From Gammaproteobacteria bacterium (GTDB taxonomy: Bacteria; Pseudomonadota; Gammaproteobacteria; Burkholderiales; Burkholderiaceae_B): a stretch of 64,000 nucleotides of DNA. Made by a program: the position numbers and the translations under genes. A model generated the notes under the pieces. The model had not been told where the DNA came from and did no database searches. It saw only the letters and a program-made list of their open reading frames with translations. The stretch lies in contig JAHIXK010000002.1 in NCBI GenBank assembly GCA_018815245.1, positions 62,001-126,000 of the forward strand, in the 5' to 3' direction. Numbering within the stretch: the stretch's first letter is position 1; each line of letters opens with the position of its first letter. Positions 9,047 through 17,584 of the stretch are shown here, piece after piece.

Positions 9047-9790
9047 TCAAGCCCCCGGTGGGCTGGTTTTTACAAACTGATCGTCTTCAACATGGATGTC
9101 TTTAACATTGTCTGCGTTGAACATCTCTTCTGCGCGCGGATAGCTTTTCCTGTTTTTGCGTGCTGGCAGTTTGTCACCGGAAAACATCTCCACCGCAGTG
9201 CGTGCAACCTCTTTGGTGTCCAGCGCGGCATAGGCCGACACAATGGCAGCGCCCGCCAAAGGCACAATTCTGGAAGCGGCTCGCTTGGCCACACGTTCAA
9301 TCACAGCTTGCCCAATTTGTTTTGAAACCCGCACTGCCAAATCGCGGCTGCCGCTGCGAGTGAAGTGATCAATCAAATCAAGAATGGATTGACCCGACTT
9401 GTCGTCGTGCTCAATCGGAATGGCACGCTCATATTCCCGCAGCGCGGTTCCAGCAACATGGCTGAACAGGCACGTCATCAAGTCTTGCTCGGTAAGGGGT
9501 TTTTTATGGCCAAACGCCGCTGCAATGTCAGCCACCATTTGCGCCTGAATGCGCCACACCAGCACCAGGTCAGGCAACACGGTCAACATGCCCAGCGGGC
9601 CAACAGGCAGGGCTAGCCCACCCGACACAGCCGCAGCTTTGGCGCAGGCCTTCTGGGTAATCTCCTTCGAACGTTCGTAAGGCCTTTTTGCCTTGCCGGG
9701 CTCTTTGGATTCGGGCACCCCGCCCGTTACAAAACCCAACACAGTGTGGAGGGGACCCAAAAGGGCTCTGGGTAAATTGGTCTTCAGCAT
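9047..9790 (-). CDS. EcsC-like family protein
   Basis: Protein of 247 residues resembling the EcsC family: a hydrophobic GGLALPVGPLGMLTVLPDLVLVWRIQAQMVADIAAAFG segment (about residues 57-92) and a later Ala-rich helix RIVPLAGAAIVSAYAALDTKEVARTA, the usual positions for this family. The biochemical role of EcsC-like proteins is not established; they are thought to associate with membranes. The family assignment is by pattern and I am moderately sure. It lies 107 bases upstream of the oxidoreductase gene on the same strand and begins divergently from the Flp/Tad operon. Confidence 0.65.
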   Translation of the reverse strand: MLKTNLPRALLGPLHTVLGFVTGGVPESKEPGKAKRPYERSKEITQKACAKAAAVSGGLALPVGPLGMLTVLPDLVLVWRIQAQMVADIAAAFGHKKPLTEQDLMTCLFSHVAGTALREYERAIPIEHDDKSGQSILDLIDHFTRSGSRDLAVRVSKQIGQAVIERVAKRAASRIVPLAGAAIVSAYAALDTKEVARTAVEMFSGDKLPARKNRKSYPRAEEMFNADNVKDIHVEDDQFVKTSPPGA

Positions 9791-10035
9791 GAATAATTCA
9801 TCAAAAGCAAATTGTTTCTAACAGGAACAAGCAACAAATTACAGACTTGGTTTACTATCGTAACTTACAAGGTGTAATCATTTTGGGTGTAACTACCTAC
9901 GATTACGTTCAACCTTGGGATCAAAATCGTGAATAGACGGCCAAATCTACGCTCTGATCTCTGTTTTGATCCAAATGGTGTACCCCTAATATGGGGATAT
10001 TCGACCTTGAGTTCGATGTTTTCACGAAGGAGTGA
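9791..10035 (+). promoter_or_regulatory. Divergent control region in front of the Flp/Tad operon
   Basis: A 245-bp AT-richer region between two divergent genes, so it must hold the promoter of the pilus operon. Two arms GGATCAAAA (9918-9926) and TTTTGATCC (9964-9972) form a 9-bp inverted repeat with a 37-base spacer; GGTGTAA occurs twice around 9870-9890 and CCCC/GGGG arms flank TAATAT near 9983-9996. I could not place a convincing -35/-10 pair. The pilin ribosome-binding site AAGGAG is at 10027-10032. Confidence 0.4.
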
Positions 10036-10041
10036 ATGATC

Positions 10042-10227
10042 ATGATCAAAGTAACAAACAAACGATTGGTTTTGAAGCGCAAAGAAGACGGTGCATCACT
10101 GATTGAATACGCAGTGATTGCAGCGTTGGTGGTGGGTATTGCGGTGGTTGCGTTTGGCGCACTGGGTACTGGTTTGGGTGGTGCTTTTGATGCCATCATC
10201 GCCAAAATCACTGCTGCTACAACCTGA
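10042..10227 (+). CDS. flp: Flp family type IVb pilin
   Basis: Major pilin precursor of about 61 residues. The leader MIKVTNKRLVLKRKEDG ends at a prepilin cleavage site (G before ASLIEYAVIAALVV); mature position 5 is Glu and 6 is Tyr, the EY pair typical of Flp pilins. The hydrophobic stretch then runs VVGIAVVAFGALG, the polymerisation helix, and the C-terminus is short as usual for this family. AAGGAG at 10027-10032 gives 9-base spacing to the ATG at 10042 but only 3 bases to the ATG at 10036, so 10042 is chosen. It is the first gene of the Tad cluster. Processing needs a prepilin peptidase that is not in this window. Confidence 0.94.
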   Translation: MIKVTNKRLVLKRKEDGASLIEYAVIAALVVGIAVVAFGALGTGLGGAFDAIIAKITAATT

Positions 10228-10244
10228 TCTTTGCATAGCCTCAC

Positions 10245-10742
10245 ATGATGACAAACAAAATCAGGTCCAGCTTTCAAGGAACGCACCGCGCTTCACAACA
10301 ACGCGGTGCCCAACTTATCGAGTTGGCCCTGATGTTGCCCATCATACTCACTGTCATTTTCGGGATCGTGGGCTTCAGCCTGGTGTTCATGGTTCAGCAC
10401 ACATTAAGTTCGGCAGTTTCACAAGGTGCCCGCAGTGTTGCCATCGCGGGCAGCACTGCCGACCCTGAATCTGCAGCACGCCAACTGCTGTTGAATTCCC
10501 TGCCTGGCTCCATTTACCCGGCTGGTTTCAGTTTTTCGTCCCAGCAACTTTCTGGCGCAACCGATTGCGGCAATGCCTTGGGCGCTGGCACCAACCCTTC
10601 ATTGAATTGCCTGGAATTTCGCGGTTTTTTCAACCCGGCAGAAAATCCATTTTTATCCAACATTCCTTTTTCGGACACTTTCTTGCCGGAACAACTGGGC
10701 GCCACCGCCGTTGTTTTGTACCAAAACACCAACGCACTTTAA
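10245..10742 (+). CDS. tadE: TadE-like pilus assembly protein (pseudopilin)
   Basis: TadE family protein of 165 residues. Near its N-terminus is QRGAQLIELALMLPIILTVIFGIVGFSLVFMVQ, the TadE signature: G followed by xxLIEhA with Glu at mature position 5, then a single membrane helix. It is expected to be cleaved like a prepilin and to act as a minor pseudopilin. The remainder is an extracytoplasmic domain with two cysteines around DCGNALGAGTNPSLNCLE. Starts at 10245 and 10248 are equivalent. No separate TadF or TadG gene follows. Confidence 0.9.
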   Translation: MMTNKIRSSFQGTHRASQQRGAQLIELALMLPIILTVIFGIVGFSLVFMVQHTLSSAVSQGARSVAIAGSTADPESAARQLLLNSLPGSIYPAGFSFSSQQLSGATDCGNALGAGTNPSLNCLEFRGFFNPAENPFLSNIPFSDTFLPEQLGATAVVLYQNTNAL

Positions 10743-10774
10743 TAATTTAATTAAAACCAGGAGCCTTTTGCGAC

Positions 10775-11737
10775 ATGTCAGGTAAAACAAAAATATTCGC
10801 ACTGCTGTTGTTGGGCGTTGGGCTAGTCTTCATGGTCATGGCCTTTCTTTCTGGGCAAAACGTTCAAAAAAGTGGCGAAGCCATCAAAACCGAGCTTGAA
10901 AGGTTTCCCGTGGTGGTCAGCACCACCGAGATTCCGTTCGGCAAACCCGTCACCTCCGACATGCTGAAGGTCGACAAATTTGCGATTGCGCCCAGTGGTG
11001 CTTTCACAGACATTGGCGATGTGATTGGCAAAAAACCCTTGTTCAACATCGGCAAAGGCCTTCCCGTAACGAGCCAGTACTTTGAATCGGGCGCCGTGGC
11101 GGCTGAGGTGCGTGAAGGTTACCGCGCCTTCGCCTTGCGGCTGGATGAAAACAATGTGGCAACAGGCAAGATCAAGCCGGGTGACTATGTAGATGTTTTC
11201 TCCATTTTCAAATCCAACACACGGGATGTAGAACAAACCCTGTCGCGAATGGTAATGCCCAAGTTGCGCGTGCTGTCGGTGGGCGACCAACTGGTCAATG
11301 CACCGGAAACTACCAACAATGACGAGAAGGATATCAACAACAAACAGGTTCGGCAGCGAGCCATGATGGTTGAAGTGCTCACCGCCGATATCAACACGCT
11401 GGCCATTGCCCAATCCCAGGGTGAATTGTTTGTGGTACTGCGTGGCCTGGAAGACGAGGAAGTGCCAGACATGGCCAAATACCCGCAAGCCGACACCGTG
11501 CTGAAACCCGTGCCCGTGAAATCGGCCGACGGAAAAGTATTGAAGCCTCAACCCCCGGTTGAATTGAGCGCCAGCGACAAGGCATTTGCGGGCACCTCCC
11601 TGGGCAACGCCGTGTTACCAGGCAGCAGCAACACCAAAGACAATAAAAAACCACCTCAAACTTCGCAACGCAGTGCAGAAGCCGCCACAGTGGAGATGAT
11701 TCGCGGTGGAGAAACAACCCGGGAAACAGCGCGATGA
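10775..11737 (+). CDS. cpaB: Flp pilus assembly protein CpaB (RcpC)
   Basis: Protein of 320 residues with one N-terminal membrane helix (IFALLLLGVGLVFMVMAFLSG) and a SAF domain at about residues 43-110 (VVVSTTEIPFGKPVTSDMLKVDKF, then IGKGLPVTSQYF), followed by the RcpC-type domain containing AFALRLDENNVATGKIKPGDYVDVFSIF. CpaB is a periplasmic, inner-membrane-anchored component that works with the secretin and is implicated in its stability. AGGAG at 10759-10763 precedes the ATG. The gene overlaps the secretin gene by ATGA (11734-11737), so translation is coupled. Confidence 0.95.
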   Translation: MSGKTKIFALLLLGVGLVFMVMAFLSGQNVQKSGEAIKTELERFPVVVSTTEIPFGKPVTSDMLKVDKFAIAPSGAFTDIGDVIGKKPLFNIGKGLPVTSQYFESGAVAAEVREGYRAFALRLDENNVATGKIKPGDYVDVFSIFKSNTRDVEQTLSRMVMPKLRVLSVGDQLVNAPETTNNDEKDINNKQVRQRAMMVEVLTADINTLAIAQSQGELFVVLRGLEDEEVPDMAKYPQADTVLKPVPVKSADGKVLKPQPPVELSASDKAFAGTSLGNAVLPGSSNTKDNKKPPQTSQRSAEAATVEMIRGGETTRETAR

Positions 11738-13128
11738 ACAATAAAAACATCCCCTTGAAACGCGTACTTACTGCTATCGCGTTGATTGCATCTGCTGGAT
11801 TGGTGACTCCGCAAATTGCCACAGGGCAAACCCCGGCCACCGCGCCCAGCACTGCGCCTTTCGTATTGACCTTAAGCACAGGCTTTCAGAAAGTAATCAG
11901 CCTGCCCGGCATTCCGGCGCGCGTATCGATTGGAGACCCCACCATTGCATCTGTCACCGTGTTGAAACCGACAGATCGTGGCGGGAAAAACGCAGGTGTA
12001 CTTGTAACCGGCCTGAAAACGGGGTCGACCTCGCTTTTGATCTGGGACCGGGGTGCCAGTATGGCCCGGGTCATTACAATCGCTGTCACGGGGAAAGCGG
12101 CTGAAACAATTTCCACCCTGAAAGACCTCAGCCTGGAAACCGAAGGACAAGTGCTGAAATTGTCAGGCTCAACACCGGATGTGGGTACCTATCAGCAAGC
12201 GCGCGAAAGCCTTGTGAAACCAGGCCCTGACGGCAAACCAGCCGAACTGATTGACCAGGCCACCATTCAAACATCGGGCACAGTGCAGGTGGACGTGAAG
12301 GTGGTTGAATTCACACGCAGCGAATTGCAGCGTTTGGGGATTAATTTGACGGGACAGCTTAATGGGGGCGGTTTCACGTATTCAATCGCAGGGCCAGCAA
12401 GCAGCAGCGGCAGTGGTGGCGTTTCCAATGCTTTCTCTTTGGCTTTTAACAGCGGAGCCTGTGCCAGCCTGCCCTTCGGAACCGGTGGTTGTGATCTTTT
12501 GTCTGGCCTTAACATCCTTCAAGCAGATGGCTACGCCAAAGTGCTGGCCGAACCATCCCTGATTGCGCAATCAGGTCAGGATGCATCCTTTCTTGCTGGT
12601 GGCGAAATTCCAATTCCCGTGCCCTCCGGCAACGGCACCATTGGCATTGAATACAAAAAGTTTGGCGTGGGTTTAAGTTTCACACCCACCATTTTGTCAA
12701 ACAAAACAATTGCACTTCGCGTGTCACCGGAAGTCAGCGACCTCGACTTTTCACGCGGCACATCCATTCAAGGCGTACTGGTGCCCGCCATCCTGACGCG
12801 CCGCGCCAGCACCACAGTTGAACTGGGTGAAAATCAAAGTTTTGTGATTGGTGGCTTGATCAGCCGAAATATTATTGCAAACGCCAACCGGGTACCCTGG
12901 TTGTCTGAAATTCCAATTCTGGGTGCCTTTTTCAAAGGCAATACCTACAGCAGGGAAGACAAGGAACTGCTGATCATCGTGACCCCCCGCTTTGTGAAAC
13001 CGCGTGCTGCCGATGCGCCTGCCTTGGCATTGCCTGGACAAAATGTGGGCATGCGGCCACGCAGTGTCTGGAGCCAGCTTTTCCTTCCAGCCGCAGCAGA
13101 GCCTGTACCTGGCTTCACCAAGAACTAA
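11734..13128 (+). CDS. cpaC: Tad secretin (CpaC/RcpA), type II/III secretion system protein family
   Basis: Outer-membrane secretin subunit of 464 residues. A signal peptide (LKRVLTAIALIASAGLVTPQIATGQ) is followed by the pilus assembly N-terminal domain (LSTGFQKVISLPGIPARVSIGDPTIASV, about residues 48-75). The BON-like segment is next (LKLSGSTPDVGTYQQ). The secretin domain ends in VPWLSEIPILGAFFKG and KELLIIVTPRFVKP, the family C-terminal signature. It should multimerise as the pore through which Flp pili leave the cell. Start and stop overlap cpaB by ATGA. The next gene begins 13 bases after the stop. Confidence 0.96.
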   Translation: MNNKNIPLKRVLTAIALIASAGLVTPQIATGQTPATAPSTAPFVLTLSTGFQKVISLPGIPARVSIGDPTIASVTVLKPTDRGGKNAGVLVTGLKTGSTSLLIWDRGASMARVITIAVTGKAAETISTLKDLSLETEGQVLKLSGSTPDVGTYQQARESLVKPGPDGKPAELIDQATIQTSGTVQVDVKVVEFTRSELQRLGINLTGQLNGGGFTYSIAGPASSSGSGGVSNAFSLAFNSGACASLPFGTGGCDLLSGLNILQADGYAKVLAEPSLIAQSGQDASFLAGGEIPIPVPSGNGTIGIEYKKFGVGLSFTPTILSNKTIALRVSPEVSDLDFSRGTSIQGVLVPAILTRRASTTVELGENQSFVIGGLISRNIIANANRVPWLSEIPILGAFFKGNTYSREDKELLIIVTPRFVKPRAADAPALALPGQNVGMRPRSVWSQLFLPAAAEPVPGFTKN

Positions 13129-13141
13129 AGGGGATCACGCG

Positions 13142-14341
13142 ATGCAACAAAGCATGCCCCGAATATTGTTCATCAGCGGGTCTGATGCAAACTGGCTGTG
13201 GTTATCCGACGCTGTGGGCGACCGATTCATGCTGGTGCGTGAGTCAGGTACGTTTAGCGAAATCACCAAACGCGTGGGCCTTGTTTCGCCCAGCATGGCG
13301 GTGGTGGACTATTCACCACAAGTGGGTCTGGATGCGAGCCTGATCGTCAAGGAGTTGCGTGAACTGGCACCCGATTTGCCCGTTGTGGCCATGGGCTCCA
13401 AAGACTCCACAGAAGACGTAGTGAACGCCCTTCGTTCAGGTGTGAAAGACTTTTTAAGCCTCGACTCAAGCGCAGGCGAAGTTACAAAAATATTGACCGG
13501 TGTTGTTGAAAAAGCGCCCCAACCCACCAATGAACGCAAAGGCTACGCGCTGGTTATTCTGGGTGGCCGGCAAGGCGTGGGCTCAACTACACTTGCCGTG
13601 AACCTTGCTGTGCAGCTGGCCAAACAAAACAAAGACAGCACCTTGCTGCTGGATTTTGGCTTGCCGCTGGGCGACGGTTTGGTGCACTTGCCAGCCGAAG
13701 ACAAACAAGGCGCCATGGATTTTGTGGAATGCGTGCGCAACCTGAAACGCTTTGATGCCACCCTGGCAAAAACCGCATTCAGGCGCCACAACCAGACTGG
13801 TGTGGCCATACTTTCCCTGCCGCGAAATCTTGCAGACCTGCGCGACATTTCTGCCTCGGATGCACTGAAGTTTCTGAACCTGATCAAATCATTCTTCGAG
13901 AACATCGTGATTGATTTGTGCGGCTTCTCGAACATTGAATTCGTGGCCAGCCTGCTGCGCAGTGCCGATGCCACCATGGTGCTGACTCCGCAATCTGTTC
14001 CGGGCATTGTCACCGCCGCCGAGATGATCAAAAGCCTGAATGACAAAGGCATTGCCACCCAAACCTTTGACCTTGTTGTTACACCTTGCCACAAAGATGT
14101 TGCGCTGGATGCTGAATCAATCGCCAAAAAGCTGAACATTGAAACCGTGCATGTATTGCCCGATCGGCGTGCCCAATTGATCAACGCCGTCAACGGCGGA
14201 CAGGTGCTGTCGGCCATTGATACAAAAGACCCCTATTCAAAAGCAGTGACTCAACTGCTGGACAAGGTCAACGCCAACAGAAAACACCATGAGAACGCCA
14301 GTGGTTTGGCATCCACCTTCAAGAAGTGGTTCAAGAAATGA
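13142..14341 (+). CDS. tadZ: TadZ/CpaE pilus localisation ATPase-like protein
   Basis: Protein of 399 residues. The N-terminal third looks like a receiver-like pseudo-domain (ILFISGSDANWLWLSDAVGDRFMLV ... VNALRSGVKDFLSL), followed by a ParA/MinD-like domain from about residue 134. The nucleotide-binding loop reads GGRQGVGSTTLAVNLA, so the two lysines of the deviant Walker A motif (KGGxGKT) are missing, as has been described for TadZ proteins. Its family role is to place the pilus machine at the pole. The ATG at 13142 is chosen because the longer frame (13004) would overlap the secretin gene by 125 bp. The stop overlaps the ATG of tadA. Confidence 0.93.
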   Translation: MQQSMPRILFISGSDANWLWLSDAVGDRFMLVRESGTFSEITKRVGLVSPSMAVVDYSPQVGLDASLIVKELRELAPDLPVVAMGSKDSTEDVVNALRSGVKDFLSLDSSAGEVTKILTGVVEKAPQPTNERKGYALVILGGRQGVGSTTLAVNLAVQLAKQNKDSTLLLDFGLPLGDGLVHLPAEDKQGAMDFVECVRNLKRFDATLAKTAFRRHNQTGVAILSLPRNLADLRDISASDALKFLNLIKSFFENIVIDLCGFSNIEFVASLLRSADATMVLTPQSVPGIVTAAEMIKSLNDKGIATQTFDLVVTPCHKDVALDAESIAKKLNIETVHVLPDRRAQLINAVNGGQVLSAIDTKDPYSKAVTQLLDKVNANRKHHENASGLASTFKKWFKK

Positions 14342-15711
14342 GCGACATCATATTCGGCCAGGAAGCACCAGCCCCCAAACCCAAAGACATTGAAAGCACC
14401 GACAAACAGACAGCAAGTGCGGCCAACGCGCCTGAAGACCTGCAGTTTGCGGCAGCAAAAGTCAGCGACATGGATTCTGCCGTGCTGGCGGACGTGAAGG
14501 AAATGGCCCATGAACATATTCTGGCCATTATCGAAAAGAAGGGGGCTACATTCGCCAAAATGGACAGCAGCGCCCTGGAGAAATTTATCCAGGGTGAAGT
14601 GCAAAGCCTGATTTACGGCAAGCAGATTCCGCTCAATGATTCTGAAGTGGCTTATGTTGCAGATTCCCTTTACAAGGAAATTGCGGGCTTTGGCCCACTG
14701 GAGGATCTGCTGGCCGATCCCAACGTTGAAGACGTTATGATCAACGGCTATAAAGATGTGTATGTGTCCAAAATGGGATGCATGGAACGTGTGCAAGCCC
14801 GCTTTGTCGACAATGCCCACCTGTTGAGAATTGTGCGTCGAATTCTGGCCCCACTTGGCCGCAGGCTGGATGAATCCAGCCCCATGGTAGACGCCCGCCT
14901 GCCCGACGGCAGCCGGATCAACGTCATTATTTCTCCACTGGCCCGTGACGGTGTTGTGGTGTCAATCCGAAAATTCAGAAGCACCCCACTGCGCGCGGAA
15001 GACCTGATGGGCCTGGGCACCTTTGATTCGCGCGTGTATGAACTGATGCAAGAAGCGGTGCGCAAGCGCTGCAACCTGGTGGTCAGCGGCGCAACATCCA
15101 CGGGTAAAACGTCGATGCTTAACGTGCTGGCTGAATTCATTCCAGCGGGCGAACGATTGATCACCATCGAAGACACGGCCGAACTGCAACTGAACCACCA
15201 CCACGTGGTTCGACTGGAAAGCCGCCCAGGTGGCCACGAAGGCGCTGGCTCCATTTCCATCCGCGACCTGGTCAAAAACAGTTTGCGCATGCGCCCCGAC
15301 CGCGTGGTGGTGGGCGAGGTTCGCGGCGCCGAAGTGCTGGACATGTTACAGGCCATGAGCACTGGCCACGACGGATCCATGGGCACCATTCACGCCTCCA
15401 CACCACGCGATTGCCTGCACCGCCTTGAAATGCTTTCCGGGTTTGCCGGTTTTACTGGCAATGAAATGAGTTTGCGCAGACAAATTGCATCCGCACTGGA
15501 CCTGATCGTGCAAATCGTGCGCCTGCCTTCTGGCAAACGCCGCATATACAGCATCACGGAAGTAGCGGGAATTGTGGACGACAACATTTTATTGCAAGAC
15601 CTGTACCGCCATGAAAGTCGCTTGGGCCCCGATGGCCAGGAACTGGACAACTGGGTGCCTGTGGTGCCTTATCCCAAAAACCCGAAAATTTCGCACATCC
15701 GCCTGACATGA
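14338..15711 (+). CDS. tadA: CpaF/TadA secretion ATPase (Flp pilus assembly)
   Basis: Hexameric ATPase of the GspE family, 457 residues, that powers Flp pilus extension and possibly retraction. Visible motifs are the Walker A loop GATSTGKT (about residue 255), the Asp box/Walker B neighbourhood RMRPDRVVVGEVRGAEVLDML and the His box (MSTGHDGSMGTIHAS). An N-terminal all-alpha domain comes before the GPLEDLLADPNVEDVMINGYKDVYV segment typical of TadA. It begins with ATGA overlapping the tadZ stop and ends with ATGA overlapping tadB, so it is translationally coupled on both sides. Confidence 0.96.
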   Translation: MSDIIFGQEAPAPKPKDIESTDKQTASAANAPEDLQFAAAKVSDMDSAVLADVKEMAHEHILAIIEKKGATFAKMDSSALEKFIQGEVQSLIYGKQIPLNDSEVAYVADSLYKEIAGFGPLEDLLADPNVEDVMINGYKDVYVSKMGCMERVQARFVDNAHLLRIVRRILAPLGRRLDESSPMVDARLPDGSRINVIISPLARDGVVVSIRKFRSTPLRAEDLMGLGTFDSRVYELMQEAVRKRCNLVVSGATSTGKTSMLNVLAEFIPAGERLITIEDTAELQLNHHHVVRLESRPGGHEGAGSISIRDLVKNSLRMRPDRVVVGEVRGAEVLDMLQAMSTGHDGSMGTIHASTPRDCLHRLEMLSGFAGFTGNEMSLRRQIASALDLIVQIVRLPSGKRRIYSITEVAGIVDDNILLQDLYRHESRLGPDGQELDNWVPVVPYPKNPKISHIRLT

Positions 15712-16616
15712 CATTCGGACTGATCGCCGCCGCCCTGGTATTCATTTCACTGGCCCTGCTGTTGATGGGGCGGGGCGTGGAAGAACAAAACCGCAAACTG
15801 GCGGAAAGCCGATTAGACGTTGCACTTAGCAAATCCAGAGACCCGCTGGCACTTGAAAAAGATCCGCTGCGAAAAAAGTACATTCCACAATGGGTCACGG
15901 ACAACCTGATTTCTGCCGGTTTAAACATTGACCGTGCGTTGGGCATTCGCTTCGGCTTGATACTGCTTGTACCGTTCATGGTTGCATTTGCGTTTCGCGG
16001 CCTGGCCAGTGGCAGTGGCGCGTTAATGCTCGCCCTGTTGGGCATTGGTGCTTATGTGTTGTACCGCCAGCGCAAACGCCGGTTGCAAATGTTGAGCCAA
16101 CTGCCCAACTTTCTGGATGGTGTGGTGCGGGTCAGCGCAGTGGGTTACAGCCTGACCGTGTCATTCAACACAGCGCTTGAAAACGCAGAATACCCGCTGA
16201 AAGAAGCTCTGGGGCTGGCTGTACAAATGCAATACGCAGGCCTTGAACTGGACCAGGCCATGCACAGGCTGGCGCGCGTGTATGGCTTGACTGAATTCAA
16301 ATTGATTGCTTCTGTGGTGGCATTGGCCCTGAACTACGGCGGCAAAAGCGATATTTTGCTGGGCCGCCTGGGGCAGTACCTTCGCGACCGCGAACAACAT
16401 CATCAAGAAATGCTGGCCATGTCGTCAGAGGCTCGCATGTCGGCCGTGTTCATGTGTTGCCTGACCCCCGCCCTGGCTGGCCTGATCATGACAGTGAACC
16501 CAGGCTACCTGGGCACCATGTGGAACGATGACACGGGCCGCATGTTGCTGTTTGTTGCAGCTGGTTTGCAAGTATTTGGTGCGGCAATCATTTACCGCAT
16601 GGTCAAAAGTATTTAG
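15708..16616 (+). CDS. tadB: TadB, type II secretion system F-domain protein
   Basis: Inner-membrane platform protein of 302 residues, related to GspF. Hydrophobic helices are at about residues 2-21 (FGLIAAALVFISLALLLMG), 83-118 (a hairpin of two helices) and two near the C-terminus (GLIMTVNPGYLGTMW and MLLFVAAGLQVFGAAIIY). Between them lies the cytoplasmic GspF helical domain (LPNFLDGVVRVSAVGYSLTV ... ELDQAMHRLARVYGL). It should pair with TadC and the TadA ATPase. It overlaps tadA by ATGA; TadC follows after 10 bases. Confidence 0.94.
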   Translation: MTFGLIAAALVFISLALLLMGRGVEEQNRKLAESRLDVALSKSRDPLALEKDPLRKKYIPQWVTDNLISAGLNIDRALGIRFGLILLVPFMVAFAFRGLASGSGALMLALLGIGAYVLYRQRKRRLQMLSQLPNFLDGVVRVSAVGYSLTVSFNTALENAEYPLKEALGLAVQMQYAGLELDQAMHRLARVYGLTEFKLIASVVALALNYGGKSDILLGRLGQYLRDREQHHQEMLAMSSEARMSAVFMCCLTPALAGLIMTVNPGYLGTMWNDDTGRMLLFVAAGLQVFGAAIIYRMVKSI

Positions 16617-16626
16617 GGGTGCCCGC

Positions 16627-17580
16627 ATGGACATGAACACATTGTTGGCGATTGGCATTTTTCTGCTGGGGCTGGGGTTTTTCGGCGTGGCCTGGAGTTT
16701 GTTAAGTCAATCCAACCGAAAAGAAAAAGCGTTGGCCCGGATTGATGAATACACTGAGCAACGACGCCGCGTGCAAAGCGCCGTGGTAACACGCAACCAA
16801 ATCCCCACCGCCCACCTGACTGGCAGAATCGATCGCCTTGCCCAGCAATTCAGCCAAACCAAGGCATTTGCCCATTTTGTTGAAGACGAAGACCGAAAGC
16901 TGCTGGGACGTGCGGGCTTTGGGCGTGAAGACGACCTTGCGCGTTTTGTATTGATGCGAATTGCCCTGGGTTTGACTGGCTTGGTGTTTGGACTATTCCT
17001 GAATTGGGGATCAGGGTTTGGCGCTGTCCCCATGATTCAGGTCACTGCAATAACGGGGCTTGGCTTCATGCTGCCAAAGTGGCTGCTGAAGGCTGTTGGC
17101 GAGGGCCGTGAAGCCGCCTTCGAACGCGAACTTGTAGCTGTTGTCGACGTGATGCGCCTGTTGCAGGGCGTGGGTTTGAGTGTGGACCAATCCATCGAAA
17201 TCATTGCCACGCAATATTACGAACTTGTCCCCGTCACGGGGCGCATGCTGCGCCGGTCACGCGCACAGGTGAAGTCTGGAATACCGTGGCTGGTCATGCT
17301 TAAAAGAATCAGCAACATGTATTCAAGTGAGGAATTCAAATCATTTGTTCAGGTACTTGGGCAAATTGAAAAGTTTGGCGGCGCAGTGCAAGAACCCCTG
17401 AAACAGTTTTCAGACCGACTGGTGGAGAAAGAAAGAGCCAACGCCAAAGAATTAATGGGCAAGCTGACTGTTAAACTGACTGGGGTAATGGTGGTGACCA
17501 TGCTGCCGGCCCTGCTGATCATGACAGGCGGGCCGGGCATCATCTCCATTATTCGTGCATTTGAACGAGTCGGAGGATAA
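16627..17580 (+). CDS. tadC: TadC, type II secretion system F-domain protein
   Basis: Second GspF-like platform protein, 317 residues. It has an N-terminal helix (LLAIGIFLLGLGFFGVAWSLL), a central helix pair around residues 110-150 (LTGLVFGLFLNW ... ITGLGFMLPKWLL), the GspF domain (ALVDVMRLLQGVGLSVDQSIEIIA-type segment) and a C-terminal helix (LTGVMVVTMLPALLIMTGGPGI). The ATG at 16627 is 10 bases after the tadB stop. The longer frame from 16528 would run through tadB and is rejected. The next gene follows after 4 bases. Confidence 0.94.
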   Translation: MDMNTLLAIGIFLLGLGFFGVAWSLLSQSNRKEKALARIDEYTEQRRRVQSAVVTRNQIPTAHLTGRIDRLAQQFSQTKAFAHFVEDEDRKLLGRAGFGREDDLARFVLMRIALGLTGLVFGLFLNWGSGFGAVPMIQVTAITGLGFMLPKWLLKAVGEGREAAFERELVAVVDVMRLLQGVGLSVDQSIEIIATQYYELVPVTGRMLRRSRAQVKSGIPWLVMLKRISNMYSSEEFKSFVQVLGQIEKFGGAVQEPLKQFSDRLVEKERANAKELMGKLTVKLTGVMVVTMLPALLIMTGGPGIISIIRAFERVGG

Positions 17581-17584
17581 AAGC

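Noticed and set aside
13543-14217. 224-codon minus-strand frame inside tadZ
   Set aside because: Shadow of the ParA-like domain in a tightly packed operon.
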